Below are positions 24,624-33,478 of a stretch of 64,000 nucleotides of DNA, one piece after another. The stretch spans positions 124,001 to 188,000 of IMG/VR virus record IMGVR_UViG_3300037086_000360. One strand, 5' to 3'. Position 1 is the stretch's first letter. Each line of letters opens with the position of its first letter. A model generated the notes under the pieces. It saw only the letters and a list, made by a program, of their open reading frames with translations, ran no database searches and was not told where the DNA came from. The translations under genes were made by a program, and so were the position numbers. This DNA is from a virus.

Positions 24624-24827
24624 ATGAGAAAACAAAAGTTTGTAGTCGTAGTTGAAAAAGTAGAAAACAACTATTCAGCTTATTCTCCAGGATTGGATGG
24701 ATGTGTTGCCACCGGAGACACGATTTTTCAAACCATTGATAACATGAAAGAGGCTATTCGATTTCATCTTGAAGGCGAAAAATTAGAGCCTTCTTCTGTT
24801 GTAGCAATAGAGATCGTGAGTATATGA
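24624..24827 (+). CDS. HicB-like small protein
   Basis: The sequence KFVVVVEKVENNYSAYSPGLDGCVATGDT and the helix DNMKEAIRFHLEGE match the HicB-type fold (a partially degraded RNase H-like domain) of HicAB antitoxins. No HicA toxin gene lies next to it, so it is an orphan. ATG 24624 has CAAGAGGG upstream. Confidence 0.78.
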   Translation: MRKQKFVVVVEKVENNYSAYSPGLDGCVATGDTIFQTIDNMKEAIRFHLEGEKLEPSSVVAIEIVSI

Positions 24828-25039
24828 TGAAAGTAGATAAAAAGAAGTTCATAGAATCGATGGAGTATCTCCGAGAAATCAACAGTCAGAATTTAAAAGA
24901 TCTCGACATGTCGGAATTTACAGATAGAGATCTTACAAAAGAAATCAAGGAATGGGATTTCACCGGATTGGCAAATCGCGACTTCATTCAAATGATGTTA
25001 GTGGAGAGTGGAAAATGGGAGACCATTTCACCCAAATAA
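24824..25039 (+). CDS. Hypothetical acidic protein, 71 aa
   Basis: A helical, charged protein coupled to the HicB-like gene by a 4-nt overlap. It does not look like a HicA toxin (no conserved His in a GSHH context). Confidence 0.62.
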   Translation: MMKVDKKKFIESMEYLREINSQNLKDLDMSEFTDRDLTKEIKEWDFTGLANRDFIQMMLVESGKWETISPK

Positions 25040-25044
25040 TGAAA

Positions 25045-25083
25045 CGGGGATTAACTCAGTTGGTTAGAGCGCGATCCATCTAA
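25045..25083 (+). pseudogene. tRNA 5' fragment before an endonuclease gene
   Basis: CGGGGAT-TA-ACTC-AGTTGGTTA-GAGC has the acceptor strand, TA and D arm of a tRNA and then about 15 nt of possible anticodon arm before the endonuclease ATG at 25086. No matching 3' half with ATCCCCG was found nearby. Confidence 0.6.
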
Positions 25084-25085
25084 TT

Positions 25086-25961
25086 ATGAACAAATGTAAA
25101 ATCTGTGAAAAAGAATTTGAACACTGGCGTCAACTAAGAGGACACGACAATGCTTCTCATCGACCCGATGTTCAAAAGAAAATGTGTAAAACTCGACATA
25201 AAAAGATCGCCGAAAAATATGAAAAGAGAATGAAAATAAAAAAGAAGTGTCCGAAATGTGGCACTTCTTTTGTTGTCTATCGCTTCAGAAGAGATGAAAT
25301 ACCAAAAAGAGAACAACAATTTTGCAAACAGAGTTGTGCTAACTCAAAGGTTTTTACCAAAGAACAAAATAAGAGTAAGGGAAGAAGCGGTTCAGAAAAC
25401 CACAACTGGAAAGGTATTGTCTACCATTGCAAAAATTGTGGCAAAGAAATACAGAAAAGAAAACACCAACTTTGTAGAAATTGTTTGAATTCCTCAAATG
25501 AATATAGAGAACTCTGTTCTAAGTCGGCAGTCAAAAAATCAGTGCGCCATGGTAAAGCCTACACTAAATGTACATTATTTTATGATGGAAAAAGAATTGA
25601 ATGTGATTCAAAGCTGGAAGCAGCTGGATATGTTTATTTAGCAAGATTGGGTGAAAAACAGATAAATAATGTAGTCGATTATATTGAATATGAGTTTGAT
25701 GGAGTACCACTTCACTTTTTTCCAGATTATGTTACAGAACATTTTTTAGCTGAAGTAAAAAGCACTATTAGTGACTATCAATCCAAAAAGTGGAGAAGCT
25801 ATAAAGAGAAAATACCGGCGAAAAAAGAAGCCTTAGAGAGAAAAGCCGAAGAATTGAACAAAATTCCATTGTGGATAGATAGAGACAATAAGGAATTCAA
25901 TCAGATCTACAATGAATATTTTCTAGGTAAGAAACAAACTGTTTTTGCTATAGTGAAATAG
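25086..25961 (+). CDS. Zinc-finger PD-(D/E)XK homing endonuclease
   Basis: Starts with a C2H2 finger (NKCKICEKEFEHWRQLRGH), then C-x2-C pairs, FTKEQNKSKGRSG (shared with 8928) and a C-terminal core RIECDSKLEAAGY...FFPDYVTEHFLAEVKST, a clear PD-(D/E)XK signature. It sits 3 nt after a truncated tRNA and 30 nt before tRNA-Ile. Confidence 0.87.
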   Translation: MNKCKICEKEFEHWRQLRGHDNASHRPDVQKKMCKTRHKKIAEKYEKRMKIKKKCPKCGTSFVVYRFRRDEIPKREQQFCKQSCANSKVFTKEQNKSKGRSGSENHNWKGIVYHCKNCGKEIQKRKHQLCRNCLNSSNEYRELCSKSAVKKSVRHGKAYTKCTLFYDGKRIECDSKLEAAGYVYLARLGEKQINNVVDYIEYEFDGVPLHFFPDYVTEHFLAEVKSTISDYQSKKWRSYKEKIPAKKEALERKAEELNKIPLWIDRDNKEFNQIYNEYFLGKKQTVFAIVK

Positions 25962-25968
25962 TGCTTCT

Positions 25969-25976
25969 GCATATTT
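25969..25976 (+). promoter_or_regulatory. GCATATTT motif upstream of tRNA-Ile
   Basis: Exact octamer followed by CTTTTTT, starting 22 nt before tRNA-Ile. Confidence 0.4.
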
Positions 25977-25990
25977 CTTTTTTGATTAAC

Positions 25991-26066
25991 GCGAGGTTAG
26001 CTCAGTCTGGTTATGAGCAGCCGGCTGATAACCGGCAGGTCCAAAGTTCAAATCTTTGACCTCGCA
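25991..26066 (+). tRNA. tRNA-Ile (GAT)
   Basis: Acceptor GCGAGGT/ACCTCGC, anticodon stem GCCGG/CCGGC with loop CTGATAA, T arm CAAAG/CTTTG with loop TTCAAAT. The D loop is one base longer than usual. Confidence 0.93.
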
Positions 26067-26081
26067 TTTATAAGAGGTTTT

Positions 26082-26324
26082 ATGCTAAACTTTATTACTA
26101 CTCATGGAAAGACGGTGAAAATGAAAAAGCTAAAATACAAGCAGTATCTCTGTAGCTATGGGTCCATTATTCTCTATGAGGATAATTCGGTTGAGTTTAT
26201 TCCTTTTCAGTCTGTAGATTTGAATGACGAATTATATGGTACTGAACAGGATGAACTAGATTTTGACAACAATGAGACATGTGAACTAATAGCAGAGGAC
26301 GAAACAGAGTTTGAAGAAGAGTAG
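26082..26324 (+). CDS. Acidic hypothetical protein, 80 aa
   Basis: ATG 26082 has AAGAGG upstream; the longer frame would overlap tRNA-Ile. The second half is very acidic (EQDELDFDNNETCEL...EEE). No family recognised. Confidence 0.62.
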   Translation: MLNFITTHGKTVKMKKLKYKQYLCSYGSIILYEDNSVEFIPFQSVDLNDELYGTEQDELDFDNNETCELIAEDETEFEEE

Positions 26325-26338
26325 TTCAGGAGGTTGTG

Positions 26339-26506
26339 TTGGATAAATGTAAATGGTTTGAAAGCAAGGATGAGGATGGCACTTTTCTCACTCTTTGTGA
26401 CTCATTAGTGAAATCAATCTTTGATTATAAGCTGCTGAATGTGATGGAATGCACCAAATGTAAGAAACCAATAGAGGTTGTCCCTTTTAGAAAAACCACA
26501 TCGTGA
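26339..26506 (+). CDS. Small cysteine-pair protein
   Basis: TTG 26339 is preferred because AGGAGG lies 5 nt upstream. The 55 residues include KCKWFES, TLCDSL and MECTKCKKPIEV, so it may bind zinc. Not present in longer-ORF lists because of its size. Confidence 0.55.
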   Translation: MDKCKWFESKDEDGTFLTLCDSLVKSIFDYKLLNVMECTKCKKPIEVVPFRKTTS

Positions 26507-26795
26507 AAACAAATATTCCCTATGACTTTGAACGTTCTATAAAAGTAATGAATCTTTTATAGAGAATCATACGAAACCAGATTGCGCTTCGGTATGCGGA
26601 TCAATTTGCTACCAATTGCAGTTGACGTCACTCCAAAAAAGAATAGTACCGATCTCAAAATCACCCCTACTCCTCTGTTTTATTTAGAATCTAGCCTCAA
26701 ACAAAACTCTCAACATTCTCGACAAACCCAAAAGATAAATTATAGTAGGTGTTCTTTTTGGTTTATTTAAGACCTAGGAGCACGAGGTGAAAAAT
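26507..26795. other. Non-coding gap before the signalling block
   Basis: About 290 nt with no convincing gene. It holds a perfect 9-bp inverted repeat CTATAAAAG/CTTTTATAG at 26537-26562 and an AT-rich end with AAATTATAGTAGG, a possible -10 region for the following operon. The unusual length of the gap fits a recombination junction. Confidence 0.45.
26537..26562. repeat. Perfect 9-bp inverted repeat
   Basis: CTATAAAAG and CTTTTATAG separated by 8 nt. It is not followed by a T-tract, so it is more likely an operator-like or weak terminator hairpin than a classical terminator. Confidence 0.45.
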
Positions 26796-27878
26796 ATGCA
26801 AAAAATTAAAATAACTCTTATATTTGTAATATGTGTCGCAATATGCGCTCCGCTGCTTGCAGATACAATAAAGATCGGTGCAATTCTTTCGCTCACGGGC
26901 AATTCTGCTGGAATGGGCCAAAGCATGCGTGATGGTATCCTACTTGCTGTAGATGAGGTTAATAAGCGTGGTGGAGTGAATGGAAATAAAATTGAAATGA
27001 TCATTGAAGATAGCAAAAGTGATCCGAAAACTGCTGTCGATATGTTCAACAAAATAGAGCTGTCTCAACCTCCACTCTTCTATCTGACATTTCTTAGTAG
27101 TGTTGGCGTTGCTCTCGGTCCTCTTGTAGATGAAAAGAAAGTCGTGCTTGTGGCTCTCTCATCAAATGCTCCAGCCCTTACGCGCAATCGTCAATTTGTT
27201 TATCAATATTGGCCAACAGTACAGGCTGATGTCCCTCCAATATTGTTAACTCTTCAGGATTTGAAAATAAAAAAGCTGGGCATTATCTATTCAAACGAAG
27301 TATATGGAATTGAAGAGCAGCAGTCTGTTGCCAAGGCGTTCAAAGATGTTGGCGGTTCGGTCGTTACTCAATCGATTGAATTGATGGCTACAGACTTTAA
27401 TCAGCAAATTGAAGCTCTTAAGAACACTGACGCAATATTCATTTCATCGCTGGGCACTAGCCTGACAAATGTCATACATCAACTTCGAGAGATAAAATAC
27501 GCTGGGCACATCTTAATACCGGGCGCCGGAGCCAATCCTACATTTTTCATCTTACCTGAGATGCAAGGCATCTATCTTTCAGCACCAATTATATATAACC
27601 CAGAATATCTCTACGCCCGAGACATCGCAGTCAAATTTACTGCAAGATACCAAAAACCCCTTAATCATTGGGCGGCAATCGGTTATGATTTCATCAAATT
27701 AATTTCTGGACTGTTTGAAGATCATTCAATGACTCGACAGAGTATACGAGACATTTTAGCAAAAGGGTTTGAATATTCGGGCGTGTTTGGACAGGTGAGA
27801 CTCAAATTAGGAGAACATGTCATTGCTTTTCCAATGTACGCAGCACAAATTCTAAACAATACGCTTAATTTTCGCTAA
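26796..27878 (+). CDS. ABC-type branched-chain amino-acid-like binding protein
   Basis: After a signal peptide (MQKIKITLIFVICVAICAPLLA) come the family landmarks IKIGAILSLTGNSAGMGQSMRDG, NKIEMIIEDSKSDP and later ALSSNAPALTR, typical of LivJ/LivK-type periplasmic proteins (Peripla_BP_6). ATG 26796 is 6-8 nt after ACGAGGTG. No transporter genes follow; instead a sensor kinase does, so it may serve as a ligand sensor. It reads like a bacterial gene in a phage-like setting. Confidence 0.87.
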   Translation: MQKIKITLIFVICVAICAPLLADTIKIGAILSLTGNSAGMGQSMRDGILLAVDEVNKRGGVNGNKIEMIIEDSKSDPKTAVDMFNKIELSQPPLFYLTFLSSVGVALGPLVDEKKVVLVALSSNAPALTRNRQFVYQYWPTVQADVPPILLTLQDLKIKKLGIIYSNEVYGIEEQQSVAKAFKDVGGSVVTQSIELMATDFNQQIEALKNTDAIFISSLGTSLTNVIHQLREIKYAGHILIPGAGANPTFFILPEMQGIYLSAPIIYNPEYLYARDIAVKFTARYQKPLNHWAAIGYDFIKLISGLFEDHSMTRQSIRDILAKGFEYSGVFGQVRLKLGEHVIAFPMYAAQILNNTLNFR

Positions 27879-27896
27879 CTTTAGAGATAACTTGTT

Positions 27897-29798
27897 ATGA
27901 AAAAATTGGGCACGAAACTTATAATCAGTTTTCTCATCTTTCTTTTGATGATTGTTGCTGTCACATTCTATTCAACCCTTACAAGTCAAAAGTCATTACA
28001 AGATTCAATCGGTCAGAACTTGATTTTCGTAGCTAAAGATATGCTTGTAAATATGAATATGGCAATCTATGATTGGATAGATCGCATTGAACAACGAGCC
28101 GCAACTGGATCTGTAATTGCGAGTGTAAGTGCATCAAATAAAGAATTTGAGGCATCGGGGGTCCCTTTGTCATATCTGAACCAGATCGAAAAAAATTGGA
28201 CTGTTGACGAAAATGGAAAAATGTCTTTTTCTCTCCAGAGGGTGATTGAAAGTGATCTTTCGAGAGAATTGAAAAATCAATTTGCGATTCATTTTGAAAA
28301 GAAACTGGGTTTTCAAATAGTTGATACATTTGTTGTCACCAATAAATACGGAGCAACTGTTGCTGAACGCTTTGCGTATGAAAAATATAGATTTGATAAT
28401 AATCTCTTGTGGCAGAAAGCAAAAGAATCAGGATCTTCTGTCGGAGAAGTTGAAATGAGTCAACGGACTGGACAGGAGGTTGTTCCATTTGCAGTACCAA
28501 TTATTGATATTCAAAATAAGTTTTTAGGAACAATAATGGTAGATGTGACCACTGACTCAATTATCCGCAACGCGATCATCACTTATAAGAAATATGAGAA
28601 CACACAAATTAGATTGATAGCGCTCGACGGAAAACTCATCTATTCAACTAAACCATACCAATTCATGGAAGACATTTCGACTAAGCCATATTTTCAAAAT
28701 ATCAAGGGAGAGAGTGGCTCATTTATATCTGTCGACGGTGGCAGACAAACTCTTTTTTCATACGCTAGATCTCAAAAATATCTCACACTTGCTGGCATGC
28801 CGTGGATATTGATAGTTGGAAATGATGTGAACGAAGTGTTAATACCGAGTTTTAATTTACGAAACAATATCATTTTTATGTCGGGGGCCCTATTTGTCCT
28901 TGGTCTGCTCTTTGCATTCGTCTTATCACGATCTATTACTAAACCAATTGTAGCATTGCAGAGAGCAGCCACAGAAGTAGCGAAAGGAAATCTAACATAC
29001 AAAATTGAATTCAAGGGCAAAGATGAAATCAGCATGCTTGCGCAATCATTTAATCAAATGGCGGCCTCAATTAGCAATCGTATAGAAGAGAAAGAGCGAT
29101 CAGCTCAACAACTTCTTACTGTCAATAAAGAAATCAAAGCTTTTAGCTATTCTATATCTCATGATCTTCGTTCACCTCTGAGAGCTATTGCTGGATACAC
29201 TCGCATTTTACTCGAAGATTATTCAACTCAACTAGATGCTGAAGGAAAACGAATTTGCACTGTGATTAGCGATGGTGCTAAAAACATGGGAAAACTCATT
29301 GACGACATTTTAGCTTTCTCACGTCTTGGTCAAGCTGAAATGCAACGCTCATCTATAGATATGACCGCTTTAGCTAAAGCGGTATTTCTTGAAATAACGA
29401 CTCCTGAAAGTCGAGAAAGAATTGATTTCAATGTCGAGCCTTTGCATGTAATAATGGGAGATCCAGTTCTCATTCGTCAGGTTTGGACCAATCTCTTAAC
29501 AAATGCTATCAAGTTTTCATCTAAGAAAGAGCGAGCTATCATTAAGGTGAGCGACCAGACTGTGAAAAACGAAGTGATATTCTCAATTCACGACAATGGT
29601 GCGGGTTTCAACATGGCTTATATTGATAAACTCTTTGGAGTGTTTCAAAGATTGCATAGCACGACTGAATTTGAAGGGACAGGAGTTGGTTTAGCCATTG
29701 TCCAACGCATTGTCCAGCGCCATGGCGGCAGAATTTGGGCCGAAGGTGAAATAGATAAAGGCGCGACTTTTAGCTTTACAATAGAAAAAGGAGAATAG
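27897..29798 (+). CDS. Membrane sensor histidine kinase (Cache-HAMP-HisKA)
   Basis: Order of domains: TM helix (residues 8-26), an extracytoplasmic sensor of about 270 residues (dCache-like, ending MPWILIVGND), a second TM (about 315-340), HAMP (SRSITKPIVALQRAATEVAKGN), the H box FSYSISHDLRSPLRAIAGYTR, and an HATPase domain with DNGAGFNMAYIDKLFGVF and GTGVGLAIVQRIVQRHGG. All catalytic boxes look intact. Probably senses the upstream binding protein or its ligand and phosphorylates one of the two downstream receivers. Confidence 0.94.
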   Translation: MKKLGTKLIISFLIFLLMIVAVTFYSTLTSQKSLQDSIGQNLIFVAKDMLVNMNMAIYDWIDRIEQRAATGSVIASVSASNKEFEASGVPLSYLNQIEKNWTVDENGKMSFSLQRVIESDLSRELKNQFAIHFEKKLGFQIVDTFVVTNKYGATVAERFAYEKYRFDNNLLWQKAKESGSSVGEVEMSQRTGQEVVPFAVPIIDIQNKFLGTIMVDVTTDSIIRNAIITYKKYENTQIRLIALDGKLIYSTKPYQFMEDISTKPYFQNIKGESGSFISVDGGRQTLFSYARSQKYLTLAGMPWILIVGNDVNEVLIPSFNLRNNIIFMSGALFVLGLLFAFVLSRSITKPIVALQRAATEVAKGNLTYKIEFKGKDEISMLAQSFNQMAASISNRIEEKERSAQQLLTVNKEIKAFSYSISHDLRSPLRAIAGYTRILLEDYSTQLDAEGKRICTVISDGAKNMGKLIDDILAFSRLGQAEMQRSSIDMTALAKAVFLEITTPESRERIDFNVEPLHVIMGDPVLIRQVWTNLLTNAIKFSSKKERAIIKVSDQTVKNEVIFSIHDNGAGFNMAYIDKLFGVFQRLHSTTEFEGTGVGLAIVQRIVQRHGGRIWAEGEIDKGATFSFTIEKGE

Positions 29799-29800
29799 TT

Positions 29801-30247
29801 ATGGATCAGCCTACAGATGTTATCGACATTTTAATAGTTGAAGACAATCCTCAGGATGCTGAGTTGATGATTCGAGCGCTCAAGAAACGCAATTTCGCAA
29901 ATCCTCTTTTTGTAGTAGAAGATGGTGAAGCAGCACTTGATTTTATTTTCTGTAGAGGAGCGTATATAGATCGACATCCTCAACGCCCTCCAAAAGTGAT
30001 CTTTTTAGATCTCAAACTTCCTAAAGTAAGTGGCTTAGGGATATTAAAACAAGTCAAATCTAATGAGTCTCTGCGCTCAATTCCAATAGTTGTAGTAACT
30101 TCATCTAGAGAAGATCCTGATATTAAAACAGCTTATGATCTTGGTGCAAATAGCTACGTAGTGAAGCCAGTTGATTTTGATGTCTTTTTAGACTCAATGA
30201 GCACTCTGGGATTGTATTGGTTAGTAGTGAATGAACCCTCAAAATAG
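29801..30247 (+). CDS. Single-domain response regulator (Rcp1-like)
   Basis: A receiver domain alone: LIVEDNPQDAELM acidic pocket, phosphoacceptor Asp in IFLDLKLPKVSG, Thr/Ser in VVVTSSRED, and Lys in SYVVKPVDF. The extended loop after beta-3 (CRGAYIDRHPQRPPK) is typical of Rcp1-type regulators paired with phytochrome-like or hybrid kinases. It lies 2 nt after the kinase gene. Confidence 0.94.
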   Translation: MDQPTDVIDILIVEDNPQDAELMIRALKKRNFANPLFVVEDGEAALDFIFCRGAYIDRHPQRPPKVIFLDLKLPKVSGLGILKQVKSNESLRSIPIVVVTSSREDPDIKTAYDLGANSYVVKPVDFDVFLDSMSTLGLYWLVVNEPSK

Positions 30248-30258
30248 GAAGTATCGCT

Positions 30259-32187
30259 ATGTCTGATAACATACGTGTTCTGATTGTTGAAGATATTCGC
30301 ACAGATGCCGAACTTGTTGAACGTGAAGTTAAAGAAACTATTCCAAATAGCGAGTTTTTGGTAGTCGAAACACGAGAAGATTTTCTTACTGCATTGTCAG
30401 TCTTCAATCCTGACGCTGTGTTATCTGATTACAAGCTGCCAAATTTTGATGGTATGACGGCGCTACAATTGACACTCAAACACTCTCCATGCATTCCATT
30501 TATTTTAATTACAGGTTCGATGAATGAAGACATCGCAGTGAAGTGTATGAGAGCAGGCGCCTGGGATTATATAATCAAAGATCGGATTAAGCGTCTAGGA
30601 CCCGCAGTAGAAGGAGGATTGCAGCGTGCTTCTATGCTTCGAGAGCAAAAAATTGTTGAAGTAGCATTGAAGACCTCAGAACTTCAATATCGCCGTCTTT
30701 TTGAAACCGCAAAGGATGGTATTTTGATTCTTGATGCCAATACTGGAATGATTCTAGATGTGAATCCATTTTTAGTCGATCTGCTAGGATATTCATCCGA
30801 ATATTTTCTTGGAAAGAAGATATGGGAGATAGGCACTTTTAAAGATTCCATAGTCAATCAGGCTAATTTTGTAGAGTTGCAAGAAAATAAGTATGTGCGC
30901 TATGAAGACATGCCCCTGCAAACATCTCATGGCAAACTGGTCGATGTCGAGTTTGTCAGTAATACATATAATGTGGGTAATAAAAAATTGGCTCAGTGTA
31001 ACATTAGAGATATTAGTGCTCGGGTACTCTCTCTGAAAAAGAATCTGAGACTTGAAAACGAACTTCATCAATCTCAAAAAATGGAAGCTATTGGACAGTT
31101 GGCCGGTGGTGTGGCCCATGATTTCAACAATATGCTTGGAGTGATTCTTGGTCATACAGAAATGTCGATTAGTCAATTAAGTCCATCACATCCGCTCTAT
31201 GACACATTCCAAGAAATACACAAGGCAGCAAAACGTTCTGCACAATTGGTGAATAATCTCTTGGCCTTCGCGCGTAAACAACCAATCATGCCTCAAATAG
31301 CCGATGTGAATAATTCTATAGAAAATATAGAAAAAATGGTAAAACAAACAATTGGTGAAAACGTCAAACTAGAATGCCATTTCGATAAAAGTCTGTGGCC
31401 AATAAAAATAGATCCATCTCAATTTGATCAAATCATAATCAATTTGTCGGTAAACGCCCGAGACGCTATTGATGGAATCGGTAAAATAATCATTACAACA
31501 AAAAATGCTACTATGAATGATGAACTTATTGAAAGTTTTCATATAAAAGGTGATTATGTGCTCCTCGAGATAATTGATACTGGATGTGGTATGTCGAAAG
31601 AAGTTCAATCACATATTTTCGAGCCATTTTTTACTACCAAAGAAAAAGGCAAAGGGACTGGTTTGGGATTAGCTACCGTATACGGCATCGTTAAGCAGAA
31701 CAATGGATATATAAAAATAATCTCCGAAATCAATCGTGGAACCACTTTCAAAATATATTTTCCTCGATACAAAAATGGTATAAAACCGGAGCTAAAAACG
31801 ATAGAATCAATGAAAAGTGGAAGTGAGACTATTTTAATTGTAGAAGATGAACTTTCCCTCTTGAATCTCATTACAAAAATGCTCGAAAAACAAGGTTACA
31901 CTGTTGTGATAACAGATTCTCCAAAAGCAGCCATCTGTTTGGCTGAAAAGATTCATGGTAAGATTGATTTGCTTTTGACAGATGTAATAATGCCAGAGAT
32001 AAGTGGAAAAGACTTAATGAAAACTCTGTCCACGACTTATCCTAGAATCAAGAGCATATTTATGTCTGGTTATACAGAAAATATTATCAGTCAAAGTGGT
32101 TTGCTCGACAAAAATCTGAATTTCATTCAAAAGCCTTTTTCTTTAAAAGACCTTTCTATCTTAATAAGAAAAGTATTAGACGAATAG
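30259..32187 (+). CDS. Hybrid kinase: REC-PAS-HisKA-HATPase-REC
   Basis: N-terminal receiver (SDYKLPNFDG phosphosite, about residues 5-120), a PAS domain (YRRLFETAKDGILILDANTG), H box KMEAIGQLAGGVAHDFNNMLGV, ATPase boxes NARDAIDG, DTGCGMSKEVQSHIFEPFFTT and GTGLGLATVYGIVKQ, and a second receiver (LLLTDVIMPEISG). There is no membrane segment. It completes a cytosolic phosphorelay with the two previous genes. All motifs look functional. Confidence 0.93.
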   Translation: MSDNIRVLIVEDIRTDAELVEREVKETIPNSEFLVVETREDFLTALSVFNPDAVLSDYKLPNFDGMTALQLTLKHSPCIPFILITGSMNEDIAVKCMRAGAWDYIIKDRIKRLGPAVEGGLQRASMLREQKIVEVALKTSELQYRRLFETAKDGILILDANTGMILDVNPFLVDLLGYSSEYFLGKKIWEIGTFKDSIVNQANFVELQENKYVRYEDMPLQTSHGKLVDVEFVSNTYNVGNKKLAQCNIRDISARVLSLKKNLRLENELHQSQKMEAIGQLAGGVAHDFNNMLGVILGHTEMSISQLSPSHPLYDTFQEIHKAAKRSAQLVNNLLAFARKQPIMPQIADVNNSIENIEKMVKQTIGENVKLECHFDKSLWPIKIDPSQFDQIIINLSVNARDAIDGIGKIIITTKNATMNDELIESFHIKGDYVLLEIIDTGCGMSKEVQSHIFEPFFTTKEKGKGTGLGLATVYGIVKQNNGYIKIISEINRGTTFKIYFPRYKNGIKPELKTIESMKSGSETILIVEDELSLLNLITKMLEKQGYTVVITDSPKAAICLAEKIHGKIDLLLTDVIMPEISGKDLMKTLSTTYPRIKSIFMSGYTENIISQSGLLDKNLNFIQKPFSLKDLSILIRKVLDE

Positions 32188-32196
32188 GAGATAAAA

Positions 32197-32610
32197 ATGA
32201 CAATCATTAGTGAAAGAGTCACTCCAAAATGGATCGATCATTTGGAAGAAAATGAAATCTTCCTGTTCGGAAGCAATGAAAAAGGCCGCCATGGAAAGGG
32301 CGCTGCTAAGACTGCTCTTCAGTGGGGAGCTAAGTTTGGTCAAGCCTTCGGCCTTCATGGAAAAACATTTGCTATTCCTACTGTAAATGCTTCTATCTCC
32401 AACAATCTTTCTGTTGAAAAAATCAAAAGATATGTGGATCGTTTCATTGAGTTCGCAAAAGATCATCACGAGCTCAACTTTCTCGTGACACTCGTGGGTT
32501 GTGGTCTTGCCGGGCATACTTCTAAAGAGATAGCTCCTCTTTTCAGAGAATGTACGGATTTGAAGAATGTGTGGTTACCTAAAGAGTTCTGGCGAGTCCT
32601 TCAACACTAA
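32197..32610 (+). CDS. A1S_2505-like (macro-related) phage protein
   Basis: The sequence FLFGSNEKGRHGKGAAKTAL...GKTFAIPT and LVTLVGCGLAGHTSKEIAPLF match a phage family related to macro domains (known as A1S_2505-type non-structural protein). Such folds bind ADP-ribose-like ligands. With the NAD genes at 39-41 kb it could act in ADP-ribose metabolism; that link is only an inference. Confidence 0.83.
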   Translation: MTIISERVTPKWIDHLEENEIFLFGSNEKGRHGKGAAKTALQWGAKFGQAFGLHGKTFAIPTVNASISNNLSVEKIKRYVDRFIEFAKDHHELNFLVTLVGCGLAGHTSKEIAPLFRECTDLKNVWLPKEFWRVLQH

Positions 32611-32617
32611 TCTTCTA

Positions 32618-32647
32618 TTTTAGAGTCTAACAACCATGTAGTAGAAT
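32618..32647 (+). promoter_or_regulatory. Sigma70-like promoter upstream of HNH gene
   Basis: TTTAGA, 17-nt spacer, TAGAAT. One of five near-identical arrangements between 32.6 and 39.2 kb. Confidence 0.6.
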
Positions 32648-32655
32648 GTCTTATA

Positions 32656-33387
32656 ATGGTTGAACGAAGTATTGAGCATGTTCAGGGTGCAGAAGACAGA
32701 GAAGTTCATATCCTTGAGAGAGTCATTGAATATTACGATGACAAAAAGAAGCAAGTCAAGGAAATTCGTTTCTTTGTCGATGGCCAAATGAATGGAGACC
32801 ATAGAGGTTTCTACCCTAATGGAATCCGTAAGTTCCGCTATCACTACACCAAGGGCATCAAGCACGGAAGCCACTATGAATACAGCGAAAATGGCAAAGC
32901 AGTCGTAAGAGATTATTACTGCCATGGTGAGCTTTCTATGTCACCATATGCTGCCAAACCCTCTCCCATCAGGGTGCTCAACAAGTATGGCGTCCAGAAT
33001 ATGCTCAACTGGCTGAAGACGGCCAAGAAGCCTTATGACTTTCTGCCTGGAGATTTCAGAGTCCACACCACTTCGGTTCGTCTGAAGCTCTTTCAGATGT
33101 CACAGATTTGTGTGGCTTGTGGAACAGTGGCCACTCACTTTCAGCTTGAATGGTCGAACGCAAATACTATTCCTCATCTCAACATGTACACTACCATTGA
33201 TGGACGGTCCATCATGATGACGCGTGACCATATCATTCCAAAATCTCTTGGTGGTGGGAATGGCCTCAGTAATTCTCAGGTGATGTGTTCCAAGTGCAAC
33301 AGCCTCAAGGGCAACAAATATGAGTATGAGCTTGATGAGAGCTTCTGGAAGGTGAAGGTGATTTCTGCAGCCAAAGAGCTGCTGTAG
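32656..33387 (+). CDS. HNH endonuclease with MORN-like N-terminus
   Basis: The C-terminus is an HNH nuclease: CVACG, then MMTRDHIIPKSLGGGNGLSNSQVMCSKCNSLKGN with the DH, N and H/N positions and both cysteine pairs. The first 100 residues contain three MORN-like blocks (VDGQMNGDHRGFYPNG, KGIKHGSHYEYSENG, CHGELS), unusual for an HNH enzyme and more typical of toxin or envelope-associated proteins. It is probably a homing or DNA-nicking enzyme. Confidence 0.87.
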   Translation: MVERSIEHVQGAEDREVHILERVIEYYDDKKKQVKEIRFFVDGQMNGDHRGFYPNGIRKFRYHYTKGIKHGSHYEYSENGKAVVRDYYCHGELSMSPYAAKPSPIRVLNKYGVQNMLNWLKTAKKPYDFLPGDFRVHTTSVRLKLFQMSQICVACGTVATHFQLEWSNANTIPHLNMYTTIDGRSIMMTRDHIIPKSLGGGNGLSNSQVMCSKCNSLKGNKYEYELDESFWKVKVISAAKELL

Positions 33388-33389
33388 AA

Positions 33390-33397
33390 GCATATTT
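33390..33397 (+). promoter_or_regulatory. GCATATTT motif adjoining a promoter
   Basis: Exact octamer 3 nt upstream of the TTTTAGAG box of the first lipoprotein promoter. Confidence 0.4.
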
Positions 33398-33400
33398 CTA

Positions 33401-33430
33401 TTTTAGAGATGTATGGTAATATGTTAATAT
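33401..33430 (+). promoter_or_regulatory. Sigma70-like promoter of lipoprotein 1
   Basis: TTTAGA, 17-nt spacer, TAATAT at 33425-33430, about 48 nt before ATG 33479. Confidence 0.55.
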
Positions 33431-33478
33431 TTGTTTGTCGATAATTATGTCGACCAAAATGCTTTGATGGAGGACAAG

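Noticed and set aside
24624-25039. HicAB toxin-antitoxin pair
   Set aside because: The first gene is HicB-like, but the second lacks HicA features, so a functional pair is not supported.
26582-26770. 62-codon frame in the gap before the binding protein
   Set aside because: No start context, unusual composition, and the gap looks regulatory; not supported as a gene.
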